Under the pieces are notes generated by a model, which saw only the letters and a program-made list of their open reading frames with translations, was not told the DNA's origin and searched no databases. A stretch of DNA of 64,000 nt from Dryomyza anilis (lineage: Eukaryota; Arthropoda; Insecta; Diptera; Dryomyzidae). Position 1 is the first letter of the stretch, and each line of letters begins with the position of its first letter. The position numbers and the translations under genes were made by a program. Below, piece by piece: positions 49,140 through 61,159 of this stretch. Location: NCBI GenBank assembly GCA_951804985.1, contig OX638130.1, positions 744,001 to 808,000 on the forward strand, read 5' to 3'.

Positions 49140-52139
49140 TCAAGGCTCGTTGCGACAGATAACAGAAATGCGACGTTGCTTCTGCACTGGCTGCCCCTGA
49201 AATTTGGACGCTTCATTCGCGAGTATCTCATGTGTGAAATTATAGCGTGAAGAGTAACTAAAAATAAACAGAAATTGAAAGAAAATTATGAAAAAATACT
49301 TTAGCTAAACTTAGCACCTCATAATGTACAGGGAGCGGCGCTGCAGCAGAAAATCCGCATAGAAGTTATTCTCCAGCGTCGTGTGCGGTTGATCTCTGTA
49401 GGCAGCATCGACTAGCGCGTCATCCTCTTTGTTCTGCTGTTATTTGCGCTCGTCGGTGCGCACCAAGCGCATCACACAATCAGAGAGCAAACTAATACCA
49501 GCGATTGAAGTGCCGCAGTACTTAAATTGTTTACAATTTTAAAAATTTTAATATTAATCTAAGCAGCTCTAGTGCTGTCCACACGCGGCTTAATGACACC
49601 CTGCTCTGCCAGATCCAGCACATGCACGTAGGGCGTAATTTCACCATCGAAGGCCACTTGACGCACACGTTCCATAACGGCGCGATTGTGCGGATACCAG
49701 TGCTTACGCTCAGTCTCGCGAAAGCCGTGTATGGCCTATAAATATGAATAGCTTGTTGTATATATCACTTATTATTAAATAAAATTATTTACATCATCCC
49801 AATGATCAAATTCTTAGCGCAAACGCTTCATATAGGGCTCGACCTCCTCGTAGATTTGTGTCTCCTCTTCCGCGGTGATAAAGTTTGGTATGATGCGCAT
49901 GTCCTTCGCAAAATTGAGGCGCTCCTGCGACGGCCAGACTCCATGGAACTCAATTAAATTTGCTACATGTTAGAAACAGCAACATGGATTGAGTAGAGTC
50001 AAACTATAAGCACATGTATGCCAAAGCATCAAGCTTTTAAAAATCAAAAACATTTTTAAGTCCAATTTATCTCATAAAAATACATCCAGACCACAAACAA
50101 GTCTTTATTTTGAAGTTATTAGAAATTACAAAGAATTTATTGTAAGATTTAAATTATTTATGGTGAAAACTGATGCTATTATATTGTGTGTGTAAACTTC
50201 GAACTATTTTAGCGAATACACACAACACTGCAGCTCTTTTAGCAAATACACATACCCAAAAATTTGTATTCTTCGAATTGCGTAAACTTAAATTTGTATG
50301 CTAATAATATATAATGCTAGATTAAGAATATTTGAATTATTAAAAAAAATAACATTTTTTTAGGTACTTTTAAAATTCCTTCACTGAAATCATCCTTTCA
50401 TTTAAAATTTATTTCAAAAATATAGGTGCAAAGGTGCAACCCGACAATTTGTTCATTTAAGTTATAAAATTACAATAGGTCTTCCAATCCCAGGAATATA
50501 GAAAAATCAACAGTGAAAATCCAGATATTTTTCAGTCCAGAAAATATTTGTGCAATCAGTTTGTTCAATTGCCAAGTCTCGAAAATAACTAAACATTTAA
50601 GTTGCATTAAAAACCACATGAAATATTTGTTTAAATTTAAACAAAAATAAAAAAAATGGTCTAATTTAAAAGCAGCGTTTTAATAATATAAGAATTGATT
50701 TTTTCTTTAGATAAATCAGAGTATTTTTGTATCTAATCTCGTAAATACCGGGATTGGTAAAAGTATCATGGAATGCCACCCTCTTCTTAGGAACAGTTAT
50801 AGAAATTCGAAAAGACCAAAAGGTTCATGTCTCCGCTTATTTAGTTTACACGCATCGCAATTGTTTTATTTTTTTTAAACTGTGACCGAACCGAATCGGA
50901 AATAAACAGATATCTAAAACCGATAAATATTATAAATGATTTTGGTTTTATAAGGATTTAAAAGGATTTTAAGATAGTATGAGAAACTGAAAAAAAAACT
51001 AATTTTATGAAATCCAATTTTTAATATTATCATTATTAAACTTGCAAATCAAATTTAATGGTAATTGATTTGAGTACTTGGATAATATAATTCTCTCTTG
51101 ACTGTAGATATTAAATATATGAATTGGAACCGGAACCTTAATACAAAAAAACATAAAAACTTATCCGAAATCAAAAATGTTATTCCTAGCTTTAAATTAT
51201 AAAAATATAAATTAAAATATAAAAAAATACCAATATTTCATAAGTATTCTATATATCATTTTGATTCTATAAGATGCAAGACTACCCTGCAGTGAAATCT
51301 TAACTAGTAGCATAAATATGTAGTATTCATACTAGTAACCAAGTGTCTAGATCGGTAACTAGTTAAAATGGACGCAGAGAAATCAGTTAAAAAAATTGTT
51401 TCGTAGAGGAACGTGTCAAAATTGTCAAAAAATATATAAAATTTTGAAATACAAATTATATTTCATTTATTTGTTTTGTAGCAAACATCTTTCTTTTTAA
51501 TTTTGTGGTGGGTTCCATCGTGCGAATTGTTTTATTTTTTTCCGCCATGGACTTATATAATTTAACAAATAACCTATGTGAAAGTGCCTTTAGTGTTTCA
51601 ACTGTTAAATAGTAACTAGTTTAAAGGTGGATTTAAGGAACGAATTTATAAACTGACTGGTTAGAAGGAACTAGTTAAAAAACATTTTAAATGTAATGCA
51701 AGAGGGGACAATTGACACATAGTAGGATATGAGCATTGAAAATAATACAGTTCATTGTATGAAAATGAGGTCGAATTTGGACTATTTGAGTGTCTACGGA
51801 GAACTAGACCAATGCTAGTATTCAATTAGTCCTTTACACTGCAGGGTATGAAAACAAGCCATCTTTTGATCGTCTTACTTTTTATATGCCTCCGTATACA
51901 TGACAATTCAAAGAAGGTCTATTCATATTTTTACTGTTTGCTGCATTTAGGTAAATTTTAACAAAATATTTTAAACTCACTTACATGATTCGTGTTTTAC
52001 GGCTTCAGCGCCACTTCCACTGGTCATCCGTTGGCCACATAATTTTTTATCACTGTTGTTTGCTGCAAGTACCAGCTGCACTTGGCGCCATTTTAAAGCA
52101 CATCGCACATAACCGCCGACCACATATTATTTGACTCAT
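49140..52139 (-). pseudogene. ALKBH7 pseudogene, unit 3
   Basis: Carries the unit 2 lesions (exon 1 8-nt deletion near 52110; exon 4 stop at 49440-49442) and more. An exon 2 stop (49814-49816) replaces the tyrosine before EFDHW, and a deletion at about 49565 removes the exon 3 donor. About 190 bp of intron 1 is also missing. Confidence 0.88.
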
Positions 52140-52467
52140 TTTATTTTATAATATTAATTTTAATCATAACCACTTAAACTCATCGTAATCATAAAATATA
52201 AATATTAAATGGAGAACAGCTGTTGCCGACTTTTCGCCCAAAAATAATTTCGCCGTAACAAATGAATGTTGCCAGATTGTTGCCAGATACATTTGTGTTA
52301 CCAGTTTCCAGAATCTTTGCTGTAATTTTGTTAAAAGATGCGTTCGAGAATAAAACAGTTAATTGTCATTTTAAAATTTATTTAAAGGTTATGTTTTTGC
52401 ATTTAATTTTCACTATTTAATTAAAATTTCATTGCACAAATTAATTATTTAACATTCTAAATACACG

Positions 52468-52968
52468 ATGGTTCATTTTAAAGTCCTGGAGATCTTAAAA
52501 CAGTTTTAAATGTTGAGATTTGTTTATGTTAAATTTTGGAGTTTTTGTTAATTTTGTGAACTTGTAAACAAAGCATTAATATTCTGTACGGGACGCCAAA
52601 GAAGAACGGGACGGCTAAGAAGAACAGTAACTCTAATACTTCTACCTTGAATAATTGTATCATGGGTTAAAAGGTAATAACAAAATATTAATAATATTAG
52701 TATTAATATTAATTTTAGTAGGCTGCGTCTCATATATGCATATTTTGTCTCTCAGGATTTCGTGGTTAACGCGATGGTAGCTTTGGTCTCAGGTGTTATT
52801 GTTAAAATCGAACGACCTAAACTAGCGCTGACACGCATCGGTGAAGTTTGGACTAGTATCGATTGGGACATGACATCGATCAGCAAATGCGAGAACCCGA
52901 AGAACAGTGACCGTTGTCGCACTGCACTATCTGCCGTCATAGAAGCGCACCAGAGTCATGCTTTTTAA
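52468..52968 (+). CDS. Gene B, unit 3 copy
   Basis: Main exon 52719-52968 with candidate first exon 52468-52502. The predicted product is identical to that of unit 2. Function unknown. Confidence 0.32.
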
Positions 52969-53349
52969 CGATCAAATACGTTATTATCATTGGTTTGGAC
53001 TCGGTGTTTGTTAATAGCAATAATCGTCTGGGTCTTTCGTGGAAGATGAGAAGAACCAGTAAAACAAATTCATTTTGAACTAGAAACATCGGATGGTCTT
53101 ACAAGGAAGCGCTACTAACATTGCACATGCGTCCAATACCAATTAGGTGCTGATGGCAGATATTTAGTGTTACATAAAACTACGATCAACCGCCGCCAGT
53201 TGGTCCACTTAGGACATTGCAAGCTTGACAGATTTGATTGTTTTTATTATTTTGTTTAATATTAAATATTTAATTCTTGTAACACTGTTAAAAACTACAA
53301 ATTGGTATATTAAACAATGACTAATATATTCCAATATATATTCCACAAA

Positions 53350-53404
<55 letters not shown>

Positions 53405-54057
53405 TTGGCGCCACTTGAATAAGGCCAGTTTTTTAAAGTCAAATTTTGGCTCATATCTCGCTCTTTTGCTGTTCGATAGATTGCTTTGTTACGCGTCTGC
53501 CCCCATAGCAAAAATTAAAATCCGAAATGCATATGCCTTTTGATATTATTTTAATTAAAAACACTCAAAAAAATACTGTAATTAATAACCTTAATTTAAA
53601 ATTTATAAATAAGTATATAAAAAAATTCATTATTTCAAAATAAACATTTTTGTCAAAATTATTGGAAAAATAATAAAACAATTTTTCTTTAAATTGTTCA
53701 AGCCAGTTTTAATTTAAAAAGTAAAATAAATATTCCAAATTGTGTTTGGGTTACTTGGATGTAAACTCTAACAATATGGAACTATTTGGTATTTAAAAGA
53801 TGTAAAGGATTTCATACACAAAAATCATGTTGTTTAAAAAAACTTTTCCATTTAAATACATTTCTTTTAATTTTCATGAAAATCGATGGTTACGGTCTTT
53901 AACAATTACCGGTTACCGAATTGCGATCGTTATGAAAACTAGTTTGGGATTCAATATAGTCAAACTCGCACACCCTAAATAATTTACGATTTACAGACAA
54001 ACGATTTTGTTTATATTTAATGGTTATTTAATAAAACAGACATAAAAATAAAATTAA

Positions 54058-54678
54058 ATGAATAACGTAACAATTACAATTTCTGTTTTTAAACAACATG
54101 GCGCACAGGAGGAGCAGGCGGCGCATGTGCAACGCTATGTGACGGCGACAATAACCGATGGCGATAACGAGGAAGAGGAGGAGGCGGCTGCGAATTTGAA
54201 GGTGATATATTTGCATTGTTGCACGTTGTGCAATTTTGTGCAGCTCAATGAGGCCAACGTATATAAGCATTTGCGCGAACATCATGGCGCACAGGAGGAG
54301 CAGGCGGCGCATGTGCAACGCTATGTGGCGGCGACAATAACCGATGGCGATAACGAGGAGGCGGAGGAGGCGGCGGCGATTGAAAATATTTCAACGTCAA
54401 CGTTGCTGGTGCGCGTTACCAACATTGAAAATATGAACTTCGACGATGAGGCTGGCGCACAGGCGGAGCAGGCGGCGCATGTGCAACGCTACGTGGCGGC
54501 GACCATAAATGATGGCGAAATTCAGAACAACGAGGAACATGAGCAGGAGGAGACGGCGGCGATGGCGCTTGATGATGATATTTCAGAGGTCTCGTTGGAG
54601 TCAACGTTGCTGGTGCTCAACGCCGAGGATGAGGAAGAAGCTATGTCCGTGGTGGTTGAAGAGGGTGTCACAAACTAA
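54058..54678 (+). CDS. Gene C, unit 3 copy
   Basis: Same 206-residue protein as units 1 and 2. Nucleotide differences seen are ATC/ATA (Ile), AAT/AAC (Asn), GCT/GCG (Ala), TAT/TAC (Tyr) and GAG/GAA (Glu), all silent. In the untranslated and degenerate exons downstream, by contrast, several changes would be non-silent. Confidence 0.62.
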   Translation: MNNVTITISVFKQHGAQEEQAAHVQRYVTATITDGDNEEEEEAAANLKVIYLHCCTLCNFVQLNEANVYKHLREHHGAQEEQAAHVQRYVAATITDGDNEEAEEAAAIENISTSTLLVRVTNIENMNFDDEAGAQAEQAAHVQRYVAATINDGEIQNNEEHEQEETAAMALDDDISEVSLESTLLVLNAEDEEEAMSVVVEEGVTN

Positions 54679-55406
54679 CAACTCTATACGCAAATTCCGA
54701 TTGTTGAAGACAGAATTTAACCCTGCTCTATTTTTAGTAGTTCCAGCTATCAATGTTTTCATCAGCGTTTATCTCTGCAACGGCAGAGTTTCGTCGTCGG
54801 TGATGCTGCGACATAGTAACGCTCATGACAGCAGCGCATGTCCGCTCAGTTGGCAATTTGAAGCTCTCGCACAACTCGCACAATATGTTAATCAGCAGCA
54901 TTGTGTTTTAATAAATTCCAATATGGTAAACATTAACAAAATATATTTATATGGCGCTTGATGCAGATGGCGCTTGATGCAGATATTTCCGAGGCCTCGT
55001 TGGAGTCAACGTTGCTGGTGCTCAACGCCGAGGATGAAGAGGGTAAGTCACAAACTAACAACTCTTTACGCAAATTCCAATTGTCGAAGACAGAATTTAA
55101 CCCTGCTCTATTTTTAGTAGTTCCAGCCATCACTATTTACATCAACGTTTATCTCTGCAACTGCAGAGGTTCGTCGTCGGTGATGCTGCGACATAGTGAC
55201 GCTCAGCGAATGTCCGCCCAGTGGTTTGCTCAGTTGCAGCAATTGGCAGTTTGAAGCTCTCGCACAGCTCATTAAATATATAAATAAGCAGCATTGTGGA
55301 AGTTGCGTCGTGCGTTGCACGACTGATAATATAGATCAGCATCGGGATCTTCAACAGCTCGACGAATTGGCGATTGTCTGCAGGCGTGTTTTAATAAATT
55401 CCAATG
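54679..55406 (+). pseudogene. Degenerate exon-like segments following gene C, unit 3
   Basis: Equivalent of 36432-37150 in unit 1, with the same short exon, 75-bp intron and frameshifted cysteine-bearing exon. It continues directly into the 324-bp repeat array. Confidence 0.45.
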
Positions 55407-56350
55407 GTCAATTTAATCCTGCTCTCTCTTTAGTAGTTGCAGCCATCAATGTTTTCATTAGCGTTTATCTCTGCAACGGCAGAGTTTCATCGTCGGTGAT
55501 GCTGCGACATAGTGACGCTCATGGCAGCAGCGAATGTCCGCCCAGTGGTTTGCTCAGTTGCAGCAATTGGCAGTTTGAAGCTCTCGCACAGCTCATTAAA
55601 TATATAAATCAGCAGCATTGTGGAAGTTGCGTCGTGCGTTGCACGACTGATAATATAGATCAGCATCGGGATCTTCAACAGCTCGACGAATTGGCGATTG
55701 TCTGCAGGCGTGTGTTAATAAATTCCAATGGTCAATTTAATCCTGCTCTCTTTTTAGTAGTTGCAGCCATCAATGTTTTCATTAGCGTTTATCTCTGCAA
55801 CGGCAGAGTTTCATCGTCGGTGATGCTGCGACATAGTGACGCTCATGGCAGCAGCGAATGTCCGCCCAGTGGTTTGCTGAGTTGCAGCAATTGGCAGTTT
55901 GAAGCTCTCGCACAGCTCATTAAATATATAAATCAGCAGGATTGTGGAAGTTGCGTCGTGCGTTGCACGACTGATAATATAGATCAGCATCGGGATCTTC
56001 AACAGCTCGACGAATTGGCGATTGTCTGCAGGCGTGTGTTAATAAATTCCAATGGTCAATTTAATCCTGCTCTCTCTTTAGTAGTTGCAGCCATCAATGT
56101 TTTCATTAGCGTTTATCTCTGCAACGGCAGAGTTTCATCGTCGGTGATGCTGCGACATAGTGACGCTCATGGCAGCAGCGAATGTCCGCCCAGTGGTTTG
56201 CTCAGTTGCAGCAATTGGCAGTTTGAAGCTCTCGTACAGCTCCTTAAATATATAAATCAGCAGCATTGTGGAAGTTGCGTCGTGCGTTGCACGACTGATA
56301 ATATAGATCAGCATCGGGATCTTCAACAGCTCGACGAATTGGCGAATTAA
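55196..56350 (+). CDS. Unit 3-only long frame of cysteine-rich 108-aa repeats
   Basis: A 384-codon open frame created by tandem copies of a 324-bp (108-codon) unit at 55407, 55731 and 56055, preceded by one diverged copy. Each repeat reads AINVFISVYLCNGRVSSS, then SSECPPSGLLSCSNWQFEAL, then KYINQQHCGSCVVRC, then TDNIDQHRDLQQLDELAIVC, with about seven cysteines. At the joints, the former intron acceptor (CTCTCTTTAG|TAGTTG) has become coding (FNPALSLVVAAINVF). Units 1 and 2 contain only one frameshifted copy. There is no proof of translation; the initiating ATG at 55196 is merely the first in frame. The family is not recognised. Confidence 0.4.
   Translation: MTLSECPPSGLLSCSNWQFEALAQLIKYINKQHCGSCVVRCTTDNIDQHRDLQQLDELAIVCRRVLINSNGQFNPALSLVVAAINVFISVYLCNGRVSSSVMLRHSDAHGSSECPPSGLLSCSNWQFEALAQLIKYINQQHCGSCVVRCTTDNIDQHRDLQQLDELAIVCRRVLINSNGQFNPALFLVVAAINVFISVYLCNGRVSSSVMLRHSDAHGSSECPPSGLLSCSNWQFEALAQLIKYINQQDCGSCVVRCTTDNIDQHRDLQQLDELAIVCRRVLINSNGQFNPALSLVVAAINVFISVYLCNGRVSSSVMLRHSDAHGSSECPPSGLLSCSNWQFEALVQLLKYINQQHCGSCVVRCTTDNIDQHRDLQQLDELAN
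55407..56344 (+). repeat. 324-bp tandem repeat array (2.9 copies), unit 3
   Basis: GTCAATTTAATCCTGCTCTC starts at 55407, 55731 and 56055, an exact period of 324 bp (divisible by 3). Copies differ by only a few bases. The third copy stops at GGCGAATTAAC. Confidence 0.95.
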
Positions 56351-56589
56351 CAAAATATATTTATATATGGGCCATTCCACACGAAATCGAACAAAAAAGG
56401 TCAAATTTGAGATTTAACCTTTTTGATTTCATTGAAATTTGAGCAGCTGATAGAGAGTATCGAGATATTCATTGTTTTTTTTTCCTACCAAATCTTTTAG
56501 CGATACAGTGGTTCAATGTTACATGGCCAATGGTCATTATCCTTTTACTTAAAATGTCAAGTATTTTGATGGCATCATATTTTAAAAAA

Positions 56590-56740
56590 GCATGAGCAGC
56601 AGGAGCAGGAGGAGACGGCGGCGATGGCGCTTGATGCAGATATTTCCGAGGCCTCGTCAACGTTGCTGGTGCTCACCGGGGACAGTGAAAATATCAACGC
56701 CGACGATGAGGAAGAAGCTATGTCCGTGGTGGTTGAAGAG
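56590..56740 (+). other. Exon-like acidic segment, unit 3 only
   Basis: One frame reads HEQQEQEETAAMALDADISE and ends DDEEEAMSVVVEE before a good donor (AGA|GTAAGT). Units 1 and 2 have lost this segment by deletion: there GACGGCGG runs straight into TCACAAACTAAC. Possible downstream acceptors are TTTTCCGTGCAG (56783) and TAATTCTAG (56859). It looks like the ancestral 3' part of gene C, better preserved here. Confidence 0.4.
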
Positions 56741-56969
56741 AGTAAGTCTCAAACTAACAACTCATCGTGCATTTTCCGTGCAGTAGAATTCTCGGAATGA
56801 CTTTCGTGTTTGGATCTGCACTTATATACTAATTGATTTATCTGTTTGCTAATTCTAGCGAAAAACAATGATCTCACTGATTGTGTGAATGTAGTGGCGA
56901 AAAAAATGAAAATTTTCTTGTTGACATTTAATTTTCACGTCACTGGGTTGCCACTGAGTAATTTTGTGT

Positions 56970-56977
56970 AGTGAATT
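56970..56977. other. Empty target site of the foldback element, unit 3
   Basis: A single AGTGAATT between TTTTGTGT and TCGTGTC, exactly the sequence expected before insertion. Confidence 0.9.
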
Positions 56978-57041
56978 TCGTGTCAAGTTTTTTAACTTCG
57001 AAAACCAACGTTGGAATAACATCCATTTCTTCGGCTTGATC

Positions 57042-57323
57042 ATGACATTACATCCACACTGCTTGGAAAAGAAAATTCTCCAAATTTATCGAACCTTAAA
57101 CTCATTGCTTATTGGGTATACCGCATTTTGTTCGAGCGTTGTGTGCTTAGCTGACGGCTGCATGCGCTATCAAATAAATGCAATGTTGTCTTCGCTCGAT
57201 GTTAAGCAGCGGCTTTTGCGGCGTTTATATACGGCATCATTTTATTTTACAATTATCCTGAAAATATTTGTCCATCGTCTGCTGATATCCATGTCTGAAA
57301 ATTATAACGAAATAATTAATTGA
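57042..57323 (+). CDS. ORF D, unit 3 copy
   Basis: Same 93-codon frame with F to L (residue 8) and A to T changes. No foldback element upstream, so the original 5' context is preserved; the frame is open back to a TGA at about 56955. Confidence 0.35.
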   Translation: MTLHPHCLEKKILQIYRTLNSLLIGYTAFCSSVVCLADGCMRYQINAMLSSLDVKQRLLRRLYTASFYFTIILKIFVHRLLISMSENYNEIIN

Positions 57324-58089
57324 AATTTTATAATAAAACAATTCATCTTACCGTCTCCCCTTAAAATTTTTAAGTCGCTGAACATTTTTCGTTCTGAATT
57401 TTAAATGTCAATGCTCAAACACAAAACAAACAACAACACGACAGCCATTCCAAAGAAATATTCTCTCTACGAATAGAATTAGAAAGAAAGAAAAAGGCTT
57501 AACTGACAGAATTTTTTGGTACGGAAATTGCCAGGGCTGAACTGAGTTTTCACTACAAGTAGTTTTGTTAAAAGATGCGTTCGAGAATAAAACAATTAAT
57601 TGTCATTTTAAAATTTATTGGGGGCATTTTGTCTATACAGCATTTTCAACTGAAATTGAGAAAATTCCAAATGAAATTGAGATGTTCAATTTAAAATTGA
57701 TAAATTTTGAAATTAAATTGATATTTTTGCATTTAAAATTGGGAAAATTCCAAATGAAAATAGATTGGGAATTTCAAAAAAAAAATGGTTTTTTTTTTTG
57801 TATCATTCATTCTCGAAGCATTGTTGTTCATATTTTTATGGCTTTATAAAAATTTCAATTTTAAATGAGATATGTTGATTTCTCCGAGATATGTTGATTT
57901 CACATCCGTCCTCCCTACCAAAGGCCACCTAACATAATTCTGATCAGAGTGAGCCTAATGTTAAATCCACGTAAAACGACCTGATCGATAATTTAAGAAG
58001 AAACCGTAATTGTAGTAAAAATCTAATTTAAAAACTTTAAAACTTGTTTTTAATAAATATGATTATTTACAAATATTTTTCAATTAAAA

Positions 58090-58905
58090 TCAAGGCTCGT
58101 TGCGACAGATAACAGAAATGCGACGTTGCTTCTGCACTGGCTGCCCCTGAAATTTGGACGCTTCATTCGCGAGTATCTCATGTGTGAAATTATAGCGTGA
58201 AGAGTAACTAAAAATAAACAGAAATTGAAAGAAAATTATGAAAAAATACTTTAGCTAAACTTAGCACCTCATAATGTACAGGGAGCGGCGCTGCAGCAGA
58301 AAATCCGCATAGAAGTTATTCTCCAGCGTCGTGTGCGGTTGATCTCTGTAGGCAGCATCGACTAGCGCGTCATCCTCTTTGTTCTGCTGTTATTTGCGCT
58401 CGTCGGTGCGCACCAAGCGCATCACACAATCAGAGAGCAAACTAATACCAGCGATTGAAGTGCCGCAGTACTTAAATTGTTTACAAAATTAAAAATTTGA
58501 ATATTAATCTAAGCAGCTCTAGTGCTGTCCACACGCGGCTTAATGACACCCTGCTCTGCCAGATCCAGCACATGCACGGAGGGCGTAATTTCACCATCGA
58601 AAGCCACTTGACGATTGTGCGGATACCAGTGCTTACGCTCAGTCTCGCGAAAGCCGTGTATGGCCTATAAATATGAATAGCTTGTTGTATATATCACTTA
58701 TTATTAAATAAAATTATTTACATCATCCCAATGATCAAATTCTTAGCGCAAACGCTTCATATAGGGCTCGACCTCCTCGTAGATTTGTGTCTCCTCTTCC
58801 GCGGTGATAAAGTTTGGTATGATGCGCATGTCCTTCGCGCATGTCCTTCGCGCATGTCCTGGCGCTCCTGCGACGGCCAGACTCCATGGAACTCAATTAA
58901 ATTTG
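58090..58905 (-). pseudogene. ALKBH7 pseudogene, unit 4 (exons 2-5 seen)
   Basis: Shares the exon 2 stop (58743-58745), the exon 4 stop (58390-58392) and the exon 3 donor loss with unit 3. It adds a 21-nt deletion in exon 3 (near 58612) and a local triplication of GCGCATGTCCTTC at 58822-58860 in exon 2. Exon 1 would lie beyond the window. Confidence 0.88.
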
Positions 58906-60174
58906 CTACATGTTAGAAACAGCAACATGGATTGAGTAGAGTCAAACTATAAGCACATGTATTCCAAAGCATCAAGCTTTTAAAAAGCAAAAACATTTTT
59001 AAGTCCAATTTATCTCATAAAAATACATCCACAGATTGATCTTTTCCAAGACCACAAACAAGTCTTTATTTTGAAGTTATTAGAAATTACAAAGAATTTA
59101 TTGTAAGATTTAAATTATTTATGGTGAAAACTGATGCTATTATATTGTGTGTGTAAACTTCGAACTATTTTAGCGAATACACACAACACTGCAGCTCTTT
59201 TAGCAAATACACATACCCAAAAATTTGTATTCTTCGAATTGCGTAAACTTAAATTTGTATGCTAATAATATATAATGCTAGATTAAGAATATTTGAATTA
59301 CTAAAAAAAATAACATTTTTTTAGGTACTTTTAAAATTCCTTCACTGAAATCATCCTTTCATTTAAAATTTATTTCAAAAAAAACTAATAAAAAAAAACT
59401 TTTTAAAAATCAAGCTTTTATAAAAATCTGTACTAAAAAATTAAAAATAAATTTACTAAAAATATAAAATATATTTATAGTAGGTATGTATATTTATAAT
59501 GAATACATGTTAAATATGAAATAAATTAAATTAAATCTTATTCAAATTATATTATTAAGATATACGTTTATAAGAAATAAATTTTAAAATTTACTAAGAG
59601 GTTTCCAAATACAAAAATAAAAGCGTGCGGCAAAATTATTGAATATTACAGTCCAACTCTAGCACTAATAAACTTTGCAATTTAATTCAACTTTGCAATA
59701 GTTTTCAATATAATTTTGGAGAAGGGGTAGATCTGTATGGAAGAATCTATGAGTTTTGTAGACAGTGCTGATATCGGAAGCTATGTTATGTTTTTACCTC
59801 AGGATAATCTGGTAAAACTTAACTTTTAATTAGAAATATTTATTTATGTATTTAATTTAATTCATGTAATTTGGCTAAATGATGTAGATTAACGTTATAT
59901 CGTCGGTGATATTGCAAAACCGTCTATCTACATTTTCGAATACCTCTTACAAAAAGAATTTTACAGAAGAAACAAAACTATTTTCAATCTCAATTTTGCA
60001 CTTAATTCATAAAAATTAAGTATGCCTAATTTCTAATTTATCCGATCAACACATCATTAAAAACCCGATTATAAATCAAAACCAGTTGGGAAGGTTAGAT
60101 CACATGGGAAATTTTAAAGTAGGTGTAATTATGATAGTTAGGATTATCAAAATTATAGTCGGTCTAAGCCGACT

Positions 60175-60764
60175 ATAAATACCCTACACATATGTGTGGT
60201 TACCATTCAAAGTGATATATAGGTCACCAGGGTATACGAATCCTGAAAATAACTACAAACATTCAATCGCTGAAGAATTTCCATTCATTTGATACCCATA
60301 TTTACAAATGGGTAGGTGTACCGAATTTCGATTTTTTTTTTGTGAACCACAAGTCTTTTCTCCGGAAAACTTTATTATCATGTATTTGAGCATGAAAGTT
60401 TAAAAGTTTACCTAAGCACGTATACATAAAAATTGATCTTTATATGTACATTTCATATGAGGTATCATAGGTCACAATGGACCGATCTCGCCAATTTTTT
60501 CGCACATACAGCGTAGGTATATTAGTAATCTAAGTTATAAGTTTCATTTATCTAGCTCTTCAATTTTAAAAGTAGTAGGGATTTCAACAGACAGACAGAC
60601 AGACGGACAGACAGACGGACAGACGGACATCGCTAAATCGACTCAGGAGGTCATGCTGATCAAGAATATATATACTTTTCCATACCGGAGATGCTTCCTT
60701 CTGGGTGTTACAAACGGCGTACCAAACTGAATATACCCTTTCACTCTTAGTGTAGGGTATAATT
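60175..60764. repeat. Innermost dispersed element with (CAGA/CGGA)n tract
   Basis: Ends AATACCCTACAC and GTGTAGGGTATA are inverted. It includes GACAGACAGACGGACAGACG repeats at about 60590-60630 followed by AAATCGACTCAGGAGGTCAT, a sequence type I recognise as a widely dispersed fly repeat. Related ends occur at 21205-21256 and 14285-14325. Confidence 0.65.
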
Positions 60765-61103
60765 AGGCGTAATTCTCACATGCAGTTAGACGGTTTTGCA
60801 GTATCACCGACGATATATCTCCTTGCCATAAAGGGTTGTAATTTCACAGAGGTTTGTGGCACCTGTCAAATAAGCAAACCTTTTAAAATGCTACAACTCT
60901 CGACTTATAAAAGTAGTACATAGTTTTGAAAATTGAAGTAAAAGCTCATATTTTATATTATAATCGTCATGTAGAATCTGGGTGTAAGTGGACAACGGGA
61001 CGTGATATATCCTATACAATCTTGCCTTATGCTGTGAAGAGTTATAGTGTTCTGAGCGGTTGCGAGATTTAAAATATAAAGAGTTGTAGGTTTGTGATGT
61101 ATA

Positions 61104-61105
<2 letters not shown>

Positions 61106-61156
<51 letters not shown>
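61106..61156. repeat. (TA)n microsatellite
   Basis: Uninterrupted TA run inside the nested element. Confidence 0.9.

Positions 61157-61159
<3 letters not shown>

Larger units (their letters stand above)
48674..57624. repeat. Tandem unit 3 of about 8.95 kb
   Basis: Lacks the foldback element (empty site 56970-56977) and about 190 bp of the ALKBH7 intron (junction near 51590). It gains a 324-bp coding repeat array (55407-56344) and an extra intact-looking exon at 56590-56740. Confidence 0.95.

Noticed and set aside
55407..56344. CRISPR-like array
   Set aside because: The 324-bp repeats are contiguous without unique spacers, and the DNA is from an animal nucleus.
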